64,000 bases of DNA from Lachnoclostridium sp. (GTDB taxonomy: Bacteria > Bacillota > Clostridia > Lachnospirales > Lachnospiraceae): positions 1 through 64,000 of the forward strand of contig JAMPEB010000014.1 in the NCBI GenBank assembly GCA_023665475.1. Direction: 5' to 3'. Every line of letters begins with the position of its first letter. Position 1 is the stretch's first letter. The notes below the pieces were generated by a model that was not told where the DNA came from, did not search any database, and saw nothing but the letters and a program-made list of their open reading frames with translations. Of the stretch, positions 26,607 through 34,984 are shown piece by piece. Position numbers and translations under genes: made by a program.

Positions 26607-28463
26607 ATGTTTCATTTGGATGAAGAACTGAAAAAGCTTCCCAAGAAACCGGGAGTATATATTATGCATGATGTGAAGGATACCATTCTCTATGTGGGAA
26701 AAGCGGTGAATCTTCATAATCGTGTGCGTTCTTACTTTCGGGAAAATATTGGCAGGGGACCGGCTATTGACCAGATGGTTGCGCAGATTGCCCGTTTTGA
26801 GTACATTGTCACGGATTCGGAATTAGAAGCCCTGGTGTTGGAGAATAATCTTATTAAAGAGCATTCGCCTAAATACAATACACTTTTAAAAGATGATAAG
26901 ACTTATCCTTATATTAAAGTAACGGTGGGGGAGGATTATCCCCGCATTCTCTTTTCCCGTACCATGAAAAAGGATAAGTCTAAATATTTCGGCCCTTATA
27001 GCAGCGCAGCGGCGGTAAAAGATACCATTGATTTGCTGAATAAGCTGTACCGGCTGCGTACCTGTAACAGGAATTTACCGAGGGATATCGGATTGGACAG
27101 GCCTTGCCTGAACTATCATATTAAACAGTGCATGGCACCCTGTCAGGGGCTGGTGGACAAGGAGCAGTATAGGGCGCAGATAAACGGAGCGCTGGAATTT
27201 TTGAACGGAAATTATCAGTTGGTTTTAAAGAGTCTGGAAGAAAAAATGAAGGCGGCTTCCGAGCAGTTGGAATATGAGGAGGCGGCGGGATACCGGGATT
27301 TGTATAACAGCGTAAAATCCGTTGCGCAGAAACAGAAAATTACAGACAGCACAGGGGATGACAAGGATGTGATTGCACTCTATCAGGAAGAGGAGGAGGC
27401 AGTGGTGCAGGTTTTCTTTGTGCGTGACGGTAAGCTGATTGGCAGAGAACACTATTATATGACACATGTGTCGGATAATGATAAGGCGCTGGTTTTACAG
27501 GATTTCATTAAACAGTTTTATGCGGGAACTCCCTTTATTCCCAAGGAACTGATGTTGCAATATGAAATAGAAGACGGAGAATTGATAGAGAAGTGGCTGG
27601 GTGAAAGAAAGGGCGGCAGGGTGCGCCTGCGGGTTCCCAAGATTGGCTCTAAGGAAAAGCTGGTGGAGTTGGCAGCGCAAAATGCAAAGCTGATATTGTC
27701 TCAGGACAGGGAGAAACTGAAAAGGGAAGAGGGCAGAACAATAGGGGCTGTCAAAGAGATAGCGGGGATTTTGGGTTTGGAAAAGGTGGACAGAATGGAG
27801 GCATTTGATATTTCCAACACCAATGGCTTTGAAAATGTGGGCTCCATGGTGGTTTACGAGAAAGGAAAACCCAAGCGCAGCGATTACCGGAAATTCAAGA
27901 TAAAGAGTGTGTCGGGACCGGATGATTATGCCTGTATGAAAGAGGTGCTGACAAGAAGATTTGTCCATGGCATGGAAGAGGGCAGGGAGCTGGCAGAAAA
28001 ATCACTGGAAAAGGAATACGGAAGTTTTACCAGATTTCCGGATTTACTTTTGATGGACGGTGGAAAGGGACAGGTCAATATTGCCTTGTCGGTGTTAAAA
28101 GAATTGCATATTGAAATACCCGTGTGTGGTATGGTAAAGGATGATAATCACCGAACCAGGGGACTATATTTTGAAAATGAGGAACTGCCTATCGACACTC
28201 ACTCCGAGGGCTTTAAACTGATTACCCGTATTCAGGATGAGGCGCACCGCTTTGCCATTGAATATCATAAATTCCTCCGGGGGAAAGCTCAGGTGAAGTC
28301 GGTATTAGATGACATTCCCGGAGTGGGACCCGCCAGAAGAAAAGCTCTGATGCGGCATTTTAAATCATTGGATGAGATAAAACAGGCTACGGTGGAGGAG
28401 CTTTTGGAGCTGCCGGAGATGAACAGGCAGGCGGCGGAAGCGGTGGCGGAATTTTTCGGATAG
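26607..28463 (+). CDS. uvrC: excinuclease ABC subunit C
   Basis: UvrC makes the dual incisions in nucleotide excision repair. Its domains are in normal order: GIY-YIG nuclease ([21 protein letters not shown], split, residues 11-32), a cysteine patch (CMAPCQG near 172), the UVR helix pair near 200-235, the RNase H-like endonuclease ([20 protein letters not shown], then [11 protein letters not shown] near 482), and a C-terminal helix-hairpin-helix ([18 protein letters not shown]). The length of 618 aa is usual. GGCGGCGGAG precedes the ATG. Confidence 0.96.
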   Translation: MFHLDEELKKLPKKPGVYIMHDVKDTILYVGKAVNLHNRVRSYFRENIGRGPAIDQMVAQIARFEYIVTDSELEALVLENNLIKEHSPKYNTLLKDDKTYPYIKVTVGEDYPRILFSRTMKKDKSKYFGPYSSAAAVKDTIDLLNKLYRLRTCNRNLPRDIGLDRPCLNYHIKQCMAPCQGLVDKEQYRAQINGALEFLNGNYQLVLKSLEEKMKAASEQLEYEEAAGYRDLYNSVKSVAQKQKITDSTGDDKDVIALYQEEEEAVVQVFFVRDGKLIGREHYYMTHVSDNDKALVLQDFIKQFYAGTPFIPKELMLQYEIEDGELIEKWLGERKGGRVRLRVPKIGSKEKLVELAAQNAKLILSQDREKLKREEGRTIGAVKEIAGILGLEKVDRMEAFDISNTNGFENVGSMVVYEKGKPKRSDYRKFKIKSVSGPDDYACMKEVLTRRFVHGMEEGRELAEKSLEKEYGSFTRFPDLLLMDGGKGQVNIALSVLKELHIEIPVCGMVKDDNHRTRGLYFENEELPIDTHSEGFKLITRIQDEAHRFAIEYHKFLRGKAQVKSVLDDIPGVGPARRKALMRHFKSLDEIKQATVEELLELPEMNRQAAEAVAEFFG

Positions 28464-28466
28464 ATA

Positions 28467-28495
28467 TTCACAATAAAATCGTCATGTGATACAAT
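28467..28495 (+). promoter_or_regulatory. promoter upstream of hprK
   Basis: TTCACA (28467-28472), a 17-nt spacer and TACAAT (28490-28495) begin 3 nt after the uvrC stop. This gives the hprK operon its own long leader of about 235 nt. Confidence 0.55.
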
Positions 28496-28506
28496 CAAAA
28501 CAATGA

Positions 28507-28533
28507 GCCGCCAAAGGCGGCAGGGAGGATAGT
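28507..28533 (+). promoter_or_regulatory. hairpin plus Shine-Dalgarno module before a short leader ORF
   Basis: GCCGCC (28507-28512), AAA and GGCGGC (28516-28521) form a hairpin, followed by AGGGAGGATAGT and a GTG codon at 28534. The same hairpin-then-Shine-Dalgarno layout precedes trmB, ftsH, glgP and others. Confidence 0.5.
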
Positions 28534-28645
28534 GTGAGAAGTACTTCTAAAGCTCATGCCAATGGGCAGTTTCGCAAAGGCGGCGTAGCCGCCTAAGAAG
28601 TACTAAATCTCACACCGAAGAATGCCCAAAATTCAGGCATTCTTC
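28532..28645 (+). ncRNA. structured intergenic element, copy 2
   Basis: The outer stem is GTGTGAG (28532-28538) / CTCACAC (28609-28615). The inner stem is AGTACTTCT (28540-28548) / AGAAGTACT (28596-28604), flanked by the conserved CTAA on both arms. An internal GGCGGC/GCCGCC hairpin lies at 28579-28593. The 3' hairpin is GAAGAATGCC (28617-28626) / GGCATTCTTC (28636-28645). Every helix differs in sequence from the other copies but is paired. It occupies the leader of the hprK operon. Confidence 0.6.
28534..28596 (+). CDS. 20-codon leader ORF within element copy 2
   Basis: GTG (28534) has GGGAGG five bases upstream and opens a 20-codon frame, MRSTSKAHANGQFRKGGVAA, ending in TAA on the 3' arm of the inner stem. 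Translation would melt the outer and inner stems, so it could control the 3' hairpin before hprK. The peptide is not recognised. A chance reading frame inside a structured element is also possible. Confidence 0.3.
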   Translation: MRSTSKAHANGQFRKGGVAA

Positions 28646-28738
28646 ATCCGAATTTGTGCTTGAGGGCACATACAACAAAAAGCATGTGCTTTTCGTTGTC
28701 AAGAATTCGCAGGTTGAGAAAGGAGCAAGGTTATTAAT

Positions 28739-29689
28739 ATGGCAGGTATAAGTTTACAGAAAATTATTGAGAAGATGAATCTTACAAATCTGACGCCGCA
28801 GATAGCGGTGGACAAGATTAAGATTACACAGCCGGACATTAACAGACCGGCAATACAGATTGCCGGATATTATGACTATTTTGATGCAACAAGACTGCAA
28901 ATTGTCGGCTTTGTGGAATATAATTATATGGAAGATATGCCTCAGGAAAGAAAAAGGGAAGCCTATGAGAAACTGCTTTCCTGCGATATTCCCGCTATTG
29001 TGTTTTGCCGTGATTTAAGACCGAACGACCTTTTCAGAGAGATTGCCATTGCCCATGGGATTCCTCTTTTGAGCACAAATAAAGAGACCTCTAATTTTAT
29101 GGCGGAAATCATTCGTTGGCTGAATGTAAAACTGGCGCCCTGTATTTCCGTCCATGGGGTGCTATTGGATGTTTACGGCGAGGGCGTGCTGATTACGGGC
29201 GAGAGCGGCATCGGTAAGTCCGAGGCGGCGTTAGAGCTGATTAAGCGGGGACACCGGCTGGTTACGGATGATGTGGTGGAACTGCGTAAAGTCAGTGATG
29301 ATACGCTGGTAGGTTCCGCACCGGATATCACAAAGCACTTCATTGAACTGCGGGGCATCGGTATTGTGGATGTAAAGGCGCTTTTTGGTGCGTCTTCCGT
29401 AAAAGATACACAGGAAGTGGATTTGGTGATTCGTTTGGAAGATTGGGATAAAGAAAAAGAGTATGACAGGCTGGGACTTGAGGAAAACTATACGGAGTAT
29501 CTGGGCAATAAAGTGGTCTGCCACAATCTCCCCGTTCGTCCGGGGCGTAATATTGCCATTATCTGTGAGGCGGCAGCAGTCAATTACCGCCAGAAGAAGA
29601 TGGGGTATAACGCGGCGCAGGAATTGTATGCCCGCGTACAGCAGTCTCTGGCAAAGAGAAGAGAAGAAGAGGAAGAGGAAGATGACTAA
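28739..29689 (+). CDS. hprK: HPr kinase/phosphorylase
   Basis: This bifunctional enzyme phosphorylates and dephosphorylates Ser46 of HPr/Crh in response to glycolytic intermediates. It has an N-terminal DRTGG-like domain, then the P-loop GESGIGKS (about 154-161) and the HprK signature IELRGIGIVDVKALFG near 202. The length of 316 aa is normal, with an acidic C-terminal tail. The weak AAGG site and long structured leader suggest control at the RNA level. The 3' end overlaps the glucokinase start by 8 nt. Its likely substrate, a Crh-like HPr, lies in the same gene block at 33381. Confidence 0.95.
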   Translation: MAGISLQKIIEKMNLTNLTPQIAVDKIKITQPDINRPAIQIAGYYDYFDATRLQIVGFVEYNYMEDMPQERKREAYEKLLSCDIPAIVFCRDLRPNDLFREIAIAHGIPLLSTNKETSNFMAEIIRWLNVKLAPCISVHGVLLDVYGEGVLITGESGIGKSEAALELIKRGHRLVTDDVVELRKVSDDTLVGSAPDITKHFIELRGIGIVDVKALFGASSVKDTQEVDLVIRLEDWDKEKEYDRLGLEENYTEYLGNKVVCHNLPVRPGRNIAIICEAAAVNYRQKKMGYNAAQELYARVQQSLAKRREEEEEEDD

Positions 29690-30626
29690 ATACGCATTTG
29701 GAGTGGATATCGGAGGCACAACGGTAAAGATTGGACTTTTCGACACGGAAGGCACCGTATTGGATAAGTGGGAAATTCCTACTGTGACGGAAAATGGCGG
29801 CGCAGCTATTTTGCCGGACATTACCAAGAGCATTCTGGCAAAAATGCAGGAAAGGGGAATTGAAAAAGCAGATGTTGCAGGTGTGGGCGTGGGCGCTCCC
29901 GGAGCCGTTGACGAAAAAGGCATGATGGTAGGGGGAGCCGTAAATTTAGGTTGGGCTCCTTTTAATCTGGAACAATCTTTACAGGATTTGCTGGATTTGC
30001 CGATTAAGGCTGCCAATGACGCCAATGCGGCGGCATATGGCGAAATGTGGAAGGGCGGCGGCGCAGGCTGCGCCAATCTGGTGGCGGTCACTCTGGGAAC
30101 CGGCATAGGCGGCGGTATTATTGTAAACGGAAAGCTTTTGGTCGGAGCTGTAGGCGGAGGCGGTGAAATCGGTCATATTTCCGTCGAGGATAAGGAAAGT
30201 GAAAGCTGTAACTGTGGGAAAAAGGGATGTGTGGAGCAATATGCTTCCGCCACGGGCATTGTGCGGCTTGCCAAAAGGAGGCTGGCAGAAGATGAAAAGC
30301 CCAGCGTGCTCAGACAGGGAGAGCTTTCCGCAAAAACGGTTTTTGATGCCGTTCGGGCGGGGGATGAGCTGGCAATAGAGGTTGCGGAGAAGTTTGGAGA
30401 ATACCTCGGAAAGATGCTGGCGGCTGTGGCGTGCGTGGTCAATCCGGAAGTTTTTGTGATAGGCGGCGGCGTATCTAAGGCAGGAGACATCCTGATTTCT
30501 TATGTGGAACCCTATTTTAAAAAGTATGTGTTTGCGCCTTGCCGCAATGTAAGGTTTACCTTGGCGGCGTTGGGCAACGATGCGGGAATTTATGGAGCGG
30601 CAGGCCTGATTTTGAACCAAAATTAG
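29682..30626 (+). CDS. glcK: ROK-family glucokinase
   Basis: This 314-aa cytoplasmic sugar kinase probably converts glucose to glucose-6-phosphate. The ATP site is FGVDIGGTTVKIGLFD (residues 5-20). GVGVGAPGAVDEKG, NDANAAAYGE and GTGIGGGII follow. The ROK zinc motif is complete: GEIGHISVED, then CNCGKKGCVEQYAS with three Cys. GAGGAAGAGGAAG inside the hprK end is the ribosome-binding site for the ATG at 29682. The much longer upstream frame is only the hprK shadow. Placement between hprK and murB ties it to sugar-state control. Confidence 0.9.
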   Translation: MTKYAFGVDIGGTTVKIGLFDTEGTVLDKWEIPTVTENGGAAILPDITKSILAKMQERGIEKADVAGVGVGAPGAVDEKGMMVGGAVNLGWAPFNLEQSLQDLLDLPIKAANDANAAAYGEMWKGGGAGCANLVAVTLGTGIGGGIIVNGKLLVGAVGGGGEIGHISVEDKESESCNCGKKGCVEQYASATGIVRLAKRRLAEDEKPSVLRQGELSAKTVFDAVRAGDELAIEVAEKFGEYLGKMLAAVACVVNPEVFVIGGGVSKAGDILISYVEPYFKKYVFAPCRNVRFTLAALGNDAGIYGAAGLILNQN

Positions 30627-30650
30627 GGTGCGGCAAAGGAGAGCAGAATA

Positions 30651-31556
30651 ATGATCAGTGGAGCCGTAATAGAAACGCTTAAAAAATTTGTACCGCAAGA
30701 GAATCTTTATTTACAGGAGCCGATGTCCTTGCATACTACTTTTAAAGTGGGAGGCAATGCAGACTGTCTGGTAGAGTTGGAAACGGAAGAGCAGGCGAGA
30801 CAGGTATACAGGTATCTTAATATGGTAGAAGTTCCCTTTTTTGTATTGGGAAACGGAAGCAACACTCTGGTGAGGGATGAGGGCTATAGCGGTGTGATGC
30901 TTCGGATGGGACAAAAAATGAGCGCCATAGATATAGAAGGAAACTGTATGCGAGTTCAGGCGGGAGCTCTGCTTTCCCAGGCGTCCAAAGCGGCAATGGA
31001 ACACGGGCTTTCCGGTCTGGAATTTGCCTCCGGCATTCCCGGAACCGTGGGCGGCGGCGTCATCATGAATGCGGGAGCCTACGGCGGGGAAATGAGTCAG
31101 GTGGTGACGGAGGTCACTGTGGTAAACAAAGAGGGGGAGCTGTTGCTGTTGGATAATGCGACCATGGAATTTGACTATAGATACAGCAGCATCCGAAACC
31201 AGCCCTTTTTAGTGACACAGGTGTCATTTAAACTGCGGCAGGCGAATCCCCTGGAAATTCAGGCAAAGATGGAAGAGCTGGCAGTAAAACGCAGGCAGAA
31301 ACAGCCTTTGGAATATCCCAGCGCAGGCAGTACCTTTAAGCGGCCGGAAGGGTATTTTGCGGGAGAACTGATTATGAATGCGGGTTTAAGGGGATTCCAG
31401 ATTGGGGGAGCCAGAGTTTCGGATAAGCATTGCGGATTTGTGATTAATATGGGAAATGCCACGGCGGCGGATGTGCTGGATGTGATAGCAGAGGTGCAGG
31501 AACGGGTGAAGGAGCGGTTTGGCGTGGAATTGCAGCCGGAAGTGGTAATTGTATAA
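30651..31556 (+). CDS. murB: UDP-N-acetylenolpyruvoylglucosamine reductase
   Basis: This FAD enzyme completes UDP-MurNAc synthesis in peptidoglycan biogenesis. The FAD-binding segments are LHTTFKVGGNAD (residues 27-38), VLGNGSNTLVRDEG and GLEFASGIPGTVGGGVIMNAGAYGGEM (split, near 123-149). YRYSSIRNQ and the catalytic serine region in YPSAGSTFKRPEGYFAG follow. The length of 301 aa is typical of type IIb. AAAGGAG lies ten bases before the ATG. The gene order hprK-glcK-murB-rapZ-whiA is common in Clostridia. Confidence 0.95.
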   Translation: MISGAVIETLKKFVPQENLYLQEPMSLHTTFKVGGNADCLVELETEEQARQVYRYLNMVEVPFFVLGNGSNTLVRDEGYSGVMLRMGQKMSAIDIEGNCMRVQAGALLSQASKAAMEHGLSGLEFASGIPGTVGGGVIMNAGAYGGEMSQVVTEVTVVNKEGELLLLDNATMEFDYRYSSIRNQPFLVTQVSFKLRQANPLEIQAKMEELAVKRRQKQPLEYPSAGSTFKRPEGYFAGELIMNAGLRGFQIGGARVSDKHCGFVINMGNATAADVLDVIAEVQERVKERFGVELQPEVVIV

Positions 31557-31573
31557 AGTGTGAACGGAATGAA
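31557..31573 (+). repeat. 17-nt repeat shared with the UPF0371 leader
   Basis: AGTGTGAACGGAATGAA, directly after the murB stop, is identical to two sites in the UPF0371 leader (15745-15761 and 15895-15911, both on -). One of those opens structured element copy 1. Here the rest of the element is absent. Confidence 0.6.
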
Positions 31574-31611
31574 GATGTGGTGTTTGAAGTTTAGATTGAA
31601 GAGAGGCACAT

Positions 31612-32496
31612 ATGAGGTTTGTAATTGTTACGGGAATGAGCGGCGCCGGTAAGAGTACCGCATTGAAAATGTTGGAGGATGCGGGCTTTTACTGCGTGGA
31701 TAACCTGCCGGTTTCTCTGATTGAGAAATTTGTGGAGCTGATTACCATGCCCTTGAGTGAGATTACCAAAGTGGCGTTGGGATTGGATGTGCGTTCCGAC
31801 CAATCCTTTGAACAGACCACCAATGTTTTGGGGCAGTTGAAGGAGAAGGGATATCAGTTTGAAATCCTTTTTATGGAAGCAGATGCAAAATCCATCATCA
31901 AGCGTTATAAAGAGACCCGAAGAATACATCCTTTAGCGGCGGAAGGCAGAGTGGAGGAAGGCGTTTACAGGGAAAAGGCAGTGTTGGAGGGCATTCGTAA
32001 GCGGGCGGATTATGTGCTTGACACCTCCAATCTGCTTACCAGGGAACTGAAGGAAGAGCTTGACCGCATTTTTGTGCAGAATGAGGAATATAACAGCCTT
32101 ATGATTACGGTGATGTCCTTTGGCTTTAAGCATGGCATTCCCTCGGATGCGGATTTGGTATTTGATGTCCGTTTTCTGCCCAATCCTTTTTACATTGACG
32201 AGCTTAAGAATCAGACGGGCAATGACGCAGCGGTGCAGAATTATGTGATGGGTTTTCCGGAAGCGGGGGAATTTATGGACAAGCTGACGGAAATGCTGCA
32301 GTTTTTGGTTCCCAATTATGTCAAAGAAGGTAAATATCGTTTGGTGGTGGCAATCGGCTGTACCGGCGGAAAGCACAGGAGCGTGACTCTGGCAAATGAG
32401 CTGTATCAGCGCATGAAGAACCGCGGGCAGTATGGCATTAAACTGTACCACAGGGATGTGGGGAACCGGCTGGAGGCAGATAGAGAGGTGCATTAA
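31612..32496 (+). CDS. rapZ: RNase adapter protein RapZ / YvcJ-type nucleotide-binding protein
   Basis: This 294-aa P-loop protein (GMSGAGKST at residues 7-15) has a second nucleotide motif (LGLDVRSD near 62) and the RapZ C-terminal signature GCTGGKHRSVTLANEL near 252. In enterobacteria RapZ senses UDP-GlcNAc-pathway metabolites and guides RNase E; in Bacillus YvcJ hydrolyses GTP. The role here is probably cell-wall metabolite sensing, consistent with murB just upstream. The TAA stop abuts the whiA ATG without a gap, so the two are translationally coupled. Confidence 0.92.
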   Translation: MRFVIVTGMSGAGKSTALKMLEDAGFYCVDNLPVSLIEKFVELITMPLSEITKVALGLDVRSDQSFEQTTNVLGQLKEKGYQFEILFMEADAKSIIKRYKETRRIHPLAAEGRVEEGVYREKAVLEGIRKRADYVLDTSNLLTRELKEELDRIFVQNEEYNSLMITVMSFGFKHGIPSDADLVFDVRFLPNPFYIDELKNQTGNDAAVQNYVMGFPEAGEFMDKLTEMLQFLVPNYVKEGKYRLVVAIGCTGGKHRSVTLANELYQRMKNRGQYGIKLYHRDVGNRLEADREVH

Positions 32497-33363
32497 ATGT
32501 CATTTTCCAAAGAGGTAAAGGAAGAATTGGAAAAAATCATCAGCCCCGCAAGGCACTGTCAGATAGCGGAATTAGCGGCTATTTGGAACTTTTGTGGGCA
32601 GTATGGGCGTGATAAAGAAGGGGGATTTTTGATTGGTTTTCAGACAGAAAATGAAACCGTTATCAGAAAAGGCTTTACATTATTGAAAAAAACATATAAT
32701 ATAGATACTGATGTTATAATAAGTGAGGAACAGATGGAAGGGATTCTTCAGAAACTCGGAAATCCCGGGAGACCTATCAGTCATCTGTTAATCAAGAATT
32801 CCTGCTGTCAAAGGGCATTTTTAAGAGGAGCTTTCCTAAGTATTGGTTCCATCAGCGACCCGCGGAAGAGTTACCACCTGGAATTTGTATGTACCGATGA
32901 GGATAAAGCGAGACAGATACAGAGTGTGATACAGGGATTTGGAATAGACGCAAAAATCGTGTTACGCAAAAAGTATTATGTTGTCTATCTGAAAGAGGGA
33001 GAGAGCATTGTGGATTTACTGAATGTCTGCGAGGCTCATATATCCCTAATGAAGTTGGAGAATCTGCGAATTGTCAAGGAAGTACGAAATTCCATCAATC
33101 GAAGGGTGAACTGTGAAACGGCTAATATCACCAAAACGGTGACAGCCGCTGCCAGACAGGTAGAAGATATCGAATATCTTCGGGACTATTATGGTTTTCA
33201 AAATCTGCCGGATAGTCTGCGGCAGATGGCAGAAGCGCGTTTGGAATATCCGGATGTATCCTTGAAGGAATTGGGCGAATGCCTGAACCCTCCCATTGGC
33301 AAATCGGGTGTTAACCACCGTCTCCGAAAACTCAGTGAACTTGCGGATAGACTGAGAGCTTAA
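32497..33363 (+). CDS. whiA: DNA-binding protein WhiA
   Basis: This 288-aa protein has an N-terminal LAGLIDADG-like WhiA domain (SFSKEVKEELEKI, AFLRGAFLSIGSISDP near 106) and a C-terminal helix-turn-helix (PDVSLKELGECLNPPIGKSGVNHRLRKL, split, near 249). In Firmicutes WhiA influences cell division and chromosome segregation; in actinobacteria it controls sporulation division. GAGAGGTG inside rapZ is the ribosome-binding site. The Bacillus order rapZ-yvcK-whiA-crh is kept except that yvcK is absent. Confidence 0.93.
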   Translation: MSFSKEVKEELEKIISPARHCQIAELAAIWNFCGQYGRDKEGGFLIGFQTENETVIRKGFTLLKKTYNIDTDVIISEEQMEGILQKLGNPGRPISHLLIKNSCCQRAFLRGAFLSIGSISDPRKSYHLEFVCTDEDKARQIQSVIQGFGIDAKIVLRKKYYVVYLKEGESIVDLLNVCEAHISLMKLENLRIVKEVRNSINRRVNCETANITKTVTAAARQVEDIEYLRDYYGFQNLPDSLRQMAEARLEYPDVSLKELGECLNPPIGKSGVNHRLRKLSELADRLRA

Positions 33364-33380
33364 AAAGAGGAGAAAGGATT

Positions 33381-33638
33381 ATGACAAAAAAGAACATCCA
33401 AATTAAACTGGAAAAAGGACAGGAAGCAAGGCGAATAGCCTTATTGGTGCAGGAAGCCAGCAAGTATGAGAGCAAAATTTATATTGAGGAAGCGTCTAAA
33501 CGGGTAAATGCCAAAAGTATCATGGGCATGATGAGCTTAAGCATTGATGCGGGAGCAGAAGTAACCGTGACTGCGGAAGGTGTGGATGAACAGGAAGCAG
33601 TGGATGCCATTGAGAAATTCCTGAAAGGAAGTGTGTAA
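33381..33638 (+). CDS. crh: Crh-like HPr paralogue lacking the PTS histidine
   Basis: This 85-aa HPr-fold protein carries Glu15 (KGQEARRIALLV) where HPr has the phosphorylatable His15, so it cannot pass phosphate in the PTS. Ser46 and its surroundings (NAKSIMGMMSL) are perfect for HprK. This is the hallmark of Crh, which acts with CcpA in carbon catabolite repression after Ser46 phosphorylation; Bacillus Crh has Gln15. The gene lies last in the whiA block, as crh does in Bacillus. AGGAGAAAGG precedes the ATG. Its stop codon lies within the outer stem of structured element copy 3. Confidence 0.88.
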   Translation: MTKKNIQIKLEKGQEARRIALLVQEASKYESKIYIEEASKRVNAKSIMGMMSLSIDAGAEVTVTAEGVDEQEAVDAIEKFLKGSV

Positions 33639-33716
33639 AGATTTTCTAAGCGGTCAAAAGACGCCCGCTAAGAAAATCTAAATTACACACCGAAGAACGC
33701 AAAATCAGCGTTCTTC
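33631..33716 (+). ncRNA. structured intergenic element, copy 3
   Basis: The outer stem is GTGTGTAA (33631-33638) / TTACACAC (33683-33690). The inner stem is AGATTTTCTAAGCGG (33639-33653) / CCGCTAAGAAAATCT (33665-33679) with one A.A mismatch. The 3' hairpin is GAAGAACGC (33692-33700) / GCGTTCTTC (33708-33716), followed by TTAT. It starts inside the crh stop codon. It could work as a 3' end or processing signal for the whiA-crh transcript. The remaining gap to 33877 shows only the next ribosome-binding site. Confidence 0.6.
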
Positions 33717-33877
33717 TTATTAATTGCTTGTGGATAAGGCTCTTTGGAGCTTAGAGGCGGTACAAAAGGAGGGTGGGTCAATAGAGTAATTTTCTGTTGA
33801 TGCTGCCTTTATGCTTTTAGGCAAATAGTTACATATCATTTGACAGGAAGCGGTTTATGCGCGGAAATGAGGTTATC

Positions 33878-34777
33878 ATGGAACGGACAATGCTTTTTAT
33901 CTATAATCCGAGAGCCGGCAAGGAAAAAATCAAGGGGAAGCTGGCTCAAATTTTGGATATTTTTGCAAAAGCAGGATATGAGATGACGGTTTATCCCACC
34001 CTGCAGAGCGGCGATGCCAAAAGGATTGTGGCGGATTGTAAAAAACAGTATGACCTTGTGGTGTGCAGCGGCGGCGACGGCACTTTGGACGAAGTGGTGA
34101 CAGGTATGATGCAAAGCGCATTCAAGGCACCCATCGGATATATTCCTGCCGGAAGTACCAATGATTTCGGAGGAAGTCTGTCACTGCCCAAAAATATGGT
34201 GCGGGCGGCGGAGATTGCCGTAGGAGGGAACAATTTCGCCTGTGATGTGGGAACTTTTAATAACGATGTATTTGTTTACATTGCGGCATTTGGTATCTTT
34301 ACGGAGGTTTCCTATGGAACAGAGCAGGAAATCAAAAATATGATTGGGCATATGGCATATTTGCTGGAGGGTATGAAGTCCATTCCCAATATTCGTTCCT
34401 ATCATATGAAGATTTCCTATGAGGATCAGGTTATAGAAGATGACTTTATTTTCGGGATGGTTACCAATTCCGCCTCCGTGGGCGGTTTCAAGAGGATTAC
34501 AGGGAAACATGTAAAGCTGGATGACGGCGTGTTTGAGGTGACATTAATTAAAAGCCCCAAGAATCCGATGGAGCTGAACAACATCATAGTATCTCTCCTG
34601 AATCGCGATATAGACAGCGACGCCATGTATTGCTTTAAAACATCGGCACTGACGCTGGAGTCACCGGAAGAGGCGGTGGCATGGACTTTGGACGGGGAAT
34701 TTGGCGGTTCCCATGAGAAAGTGGTGATAGAGAATCAATGTAAGGCGATTGAGCTTAAGGTTGGGAAAACAGTGTAG
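33878..34777 (+). CDS. diacylglycerol/lipid kinase family protein
   Basis: This 299-aa cytoplasmic lipid kinase of the DagK/YegS family has an N-terminal FIYNPRAGK (residues 7-15), the catalytic SGGDGTLDEVVTG near 62, the PAGSTNDFGGSL loop near 93, and a C-terminal beta domain with WTLDGEFGG near 271 (usually DGE). It probably phosphorylates diacylglycerol for phospholipid recycling. The ATG at 33878 was chosen because GAGG lies five bases upstream in the context GCGCGGAAATGAGG, identical to that before uppP. An upstream ATG at 33857 would translate that motif. Confidence 0.88.
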   Translation: MERTMLFIYNPRAGKEKIKGKLAQILDIFAKAGYEMTVYPTLQSGDAKRIVADCKKQYDLVVCSGGDGTLDEVVTGMMQSAFKAPIGYIPAGSTNDFGGSLSLPKNMVRAAEIAVGGNNFACDVGTFNNDVFVYIAAFGIFTEVSYGTEQEIKNMIGHMAYLLEGMKSIPNIRSYHMKISYEDQVIEDDFIFGMVTNSASVGGFKRITGKHVKLDDGVFEVTLIKSPKNPMELNNIIVSLLNRDIDSDAMYCFKTSALTLESPEEAVAWTLDGEFGGSHEKVVIENQCKAIELKVGKTV

Positions 34778-34856
34778 GTCAAAATATCGTTTTAGAACGA
34801 ACATAGAAGGAAAGGGAAATGTAATTTTATCCTGAAAACAAATAGGAACGCCACAC

Positions 34857-34885
34857 TTGACGCAAAGTATAATTTATGATATATT
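34857..34885 (+). promoter_or_regulatory. promoter of the SH3 lipoprotein gene
   Basis: TTGACG (34857-34862), a 17-nt spacer and TATATT (34880-34885) lie about 100 nt before the start codon, leaving a leader without an obvious structure. Confidence 0.7.
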
Positions 34886-34984
34886 TATCATGTTAATTAT
34901 ACATCTTTACCGGCAGTTGGACGGGTTACAGACCTAAAATGATTTTGAGATTTCATTTATTGTTAAGAAAGGGTAATAAAGCAA

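Noticed and set aside
29463..29681. Long upstream extension of the glucokinase frame inside hprK
   Set aside because: It is the out-of-frame shadow of hprK; the ROK family begins at MTKYAFGVDIGGT (29682).
34886..34984. Possible riboswitch in the 100-nt leader of the SH3 lipoprotein
   Set aside because: No stable nested stems or known aptamer consensus could be seen.
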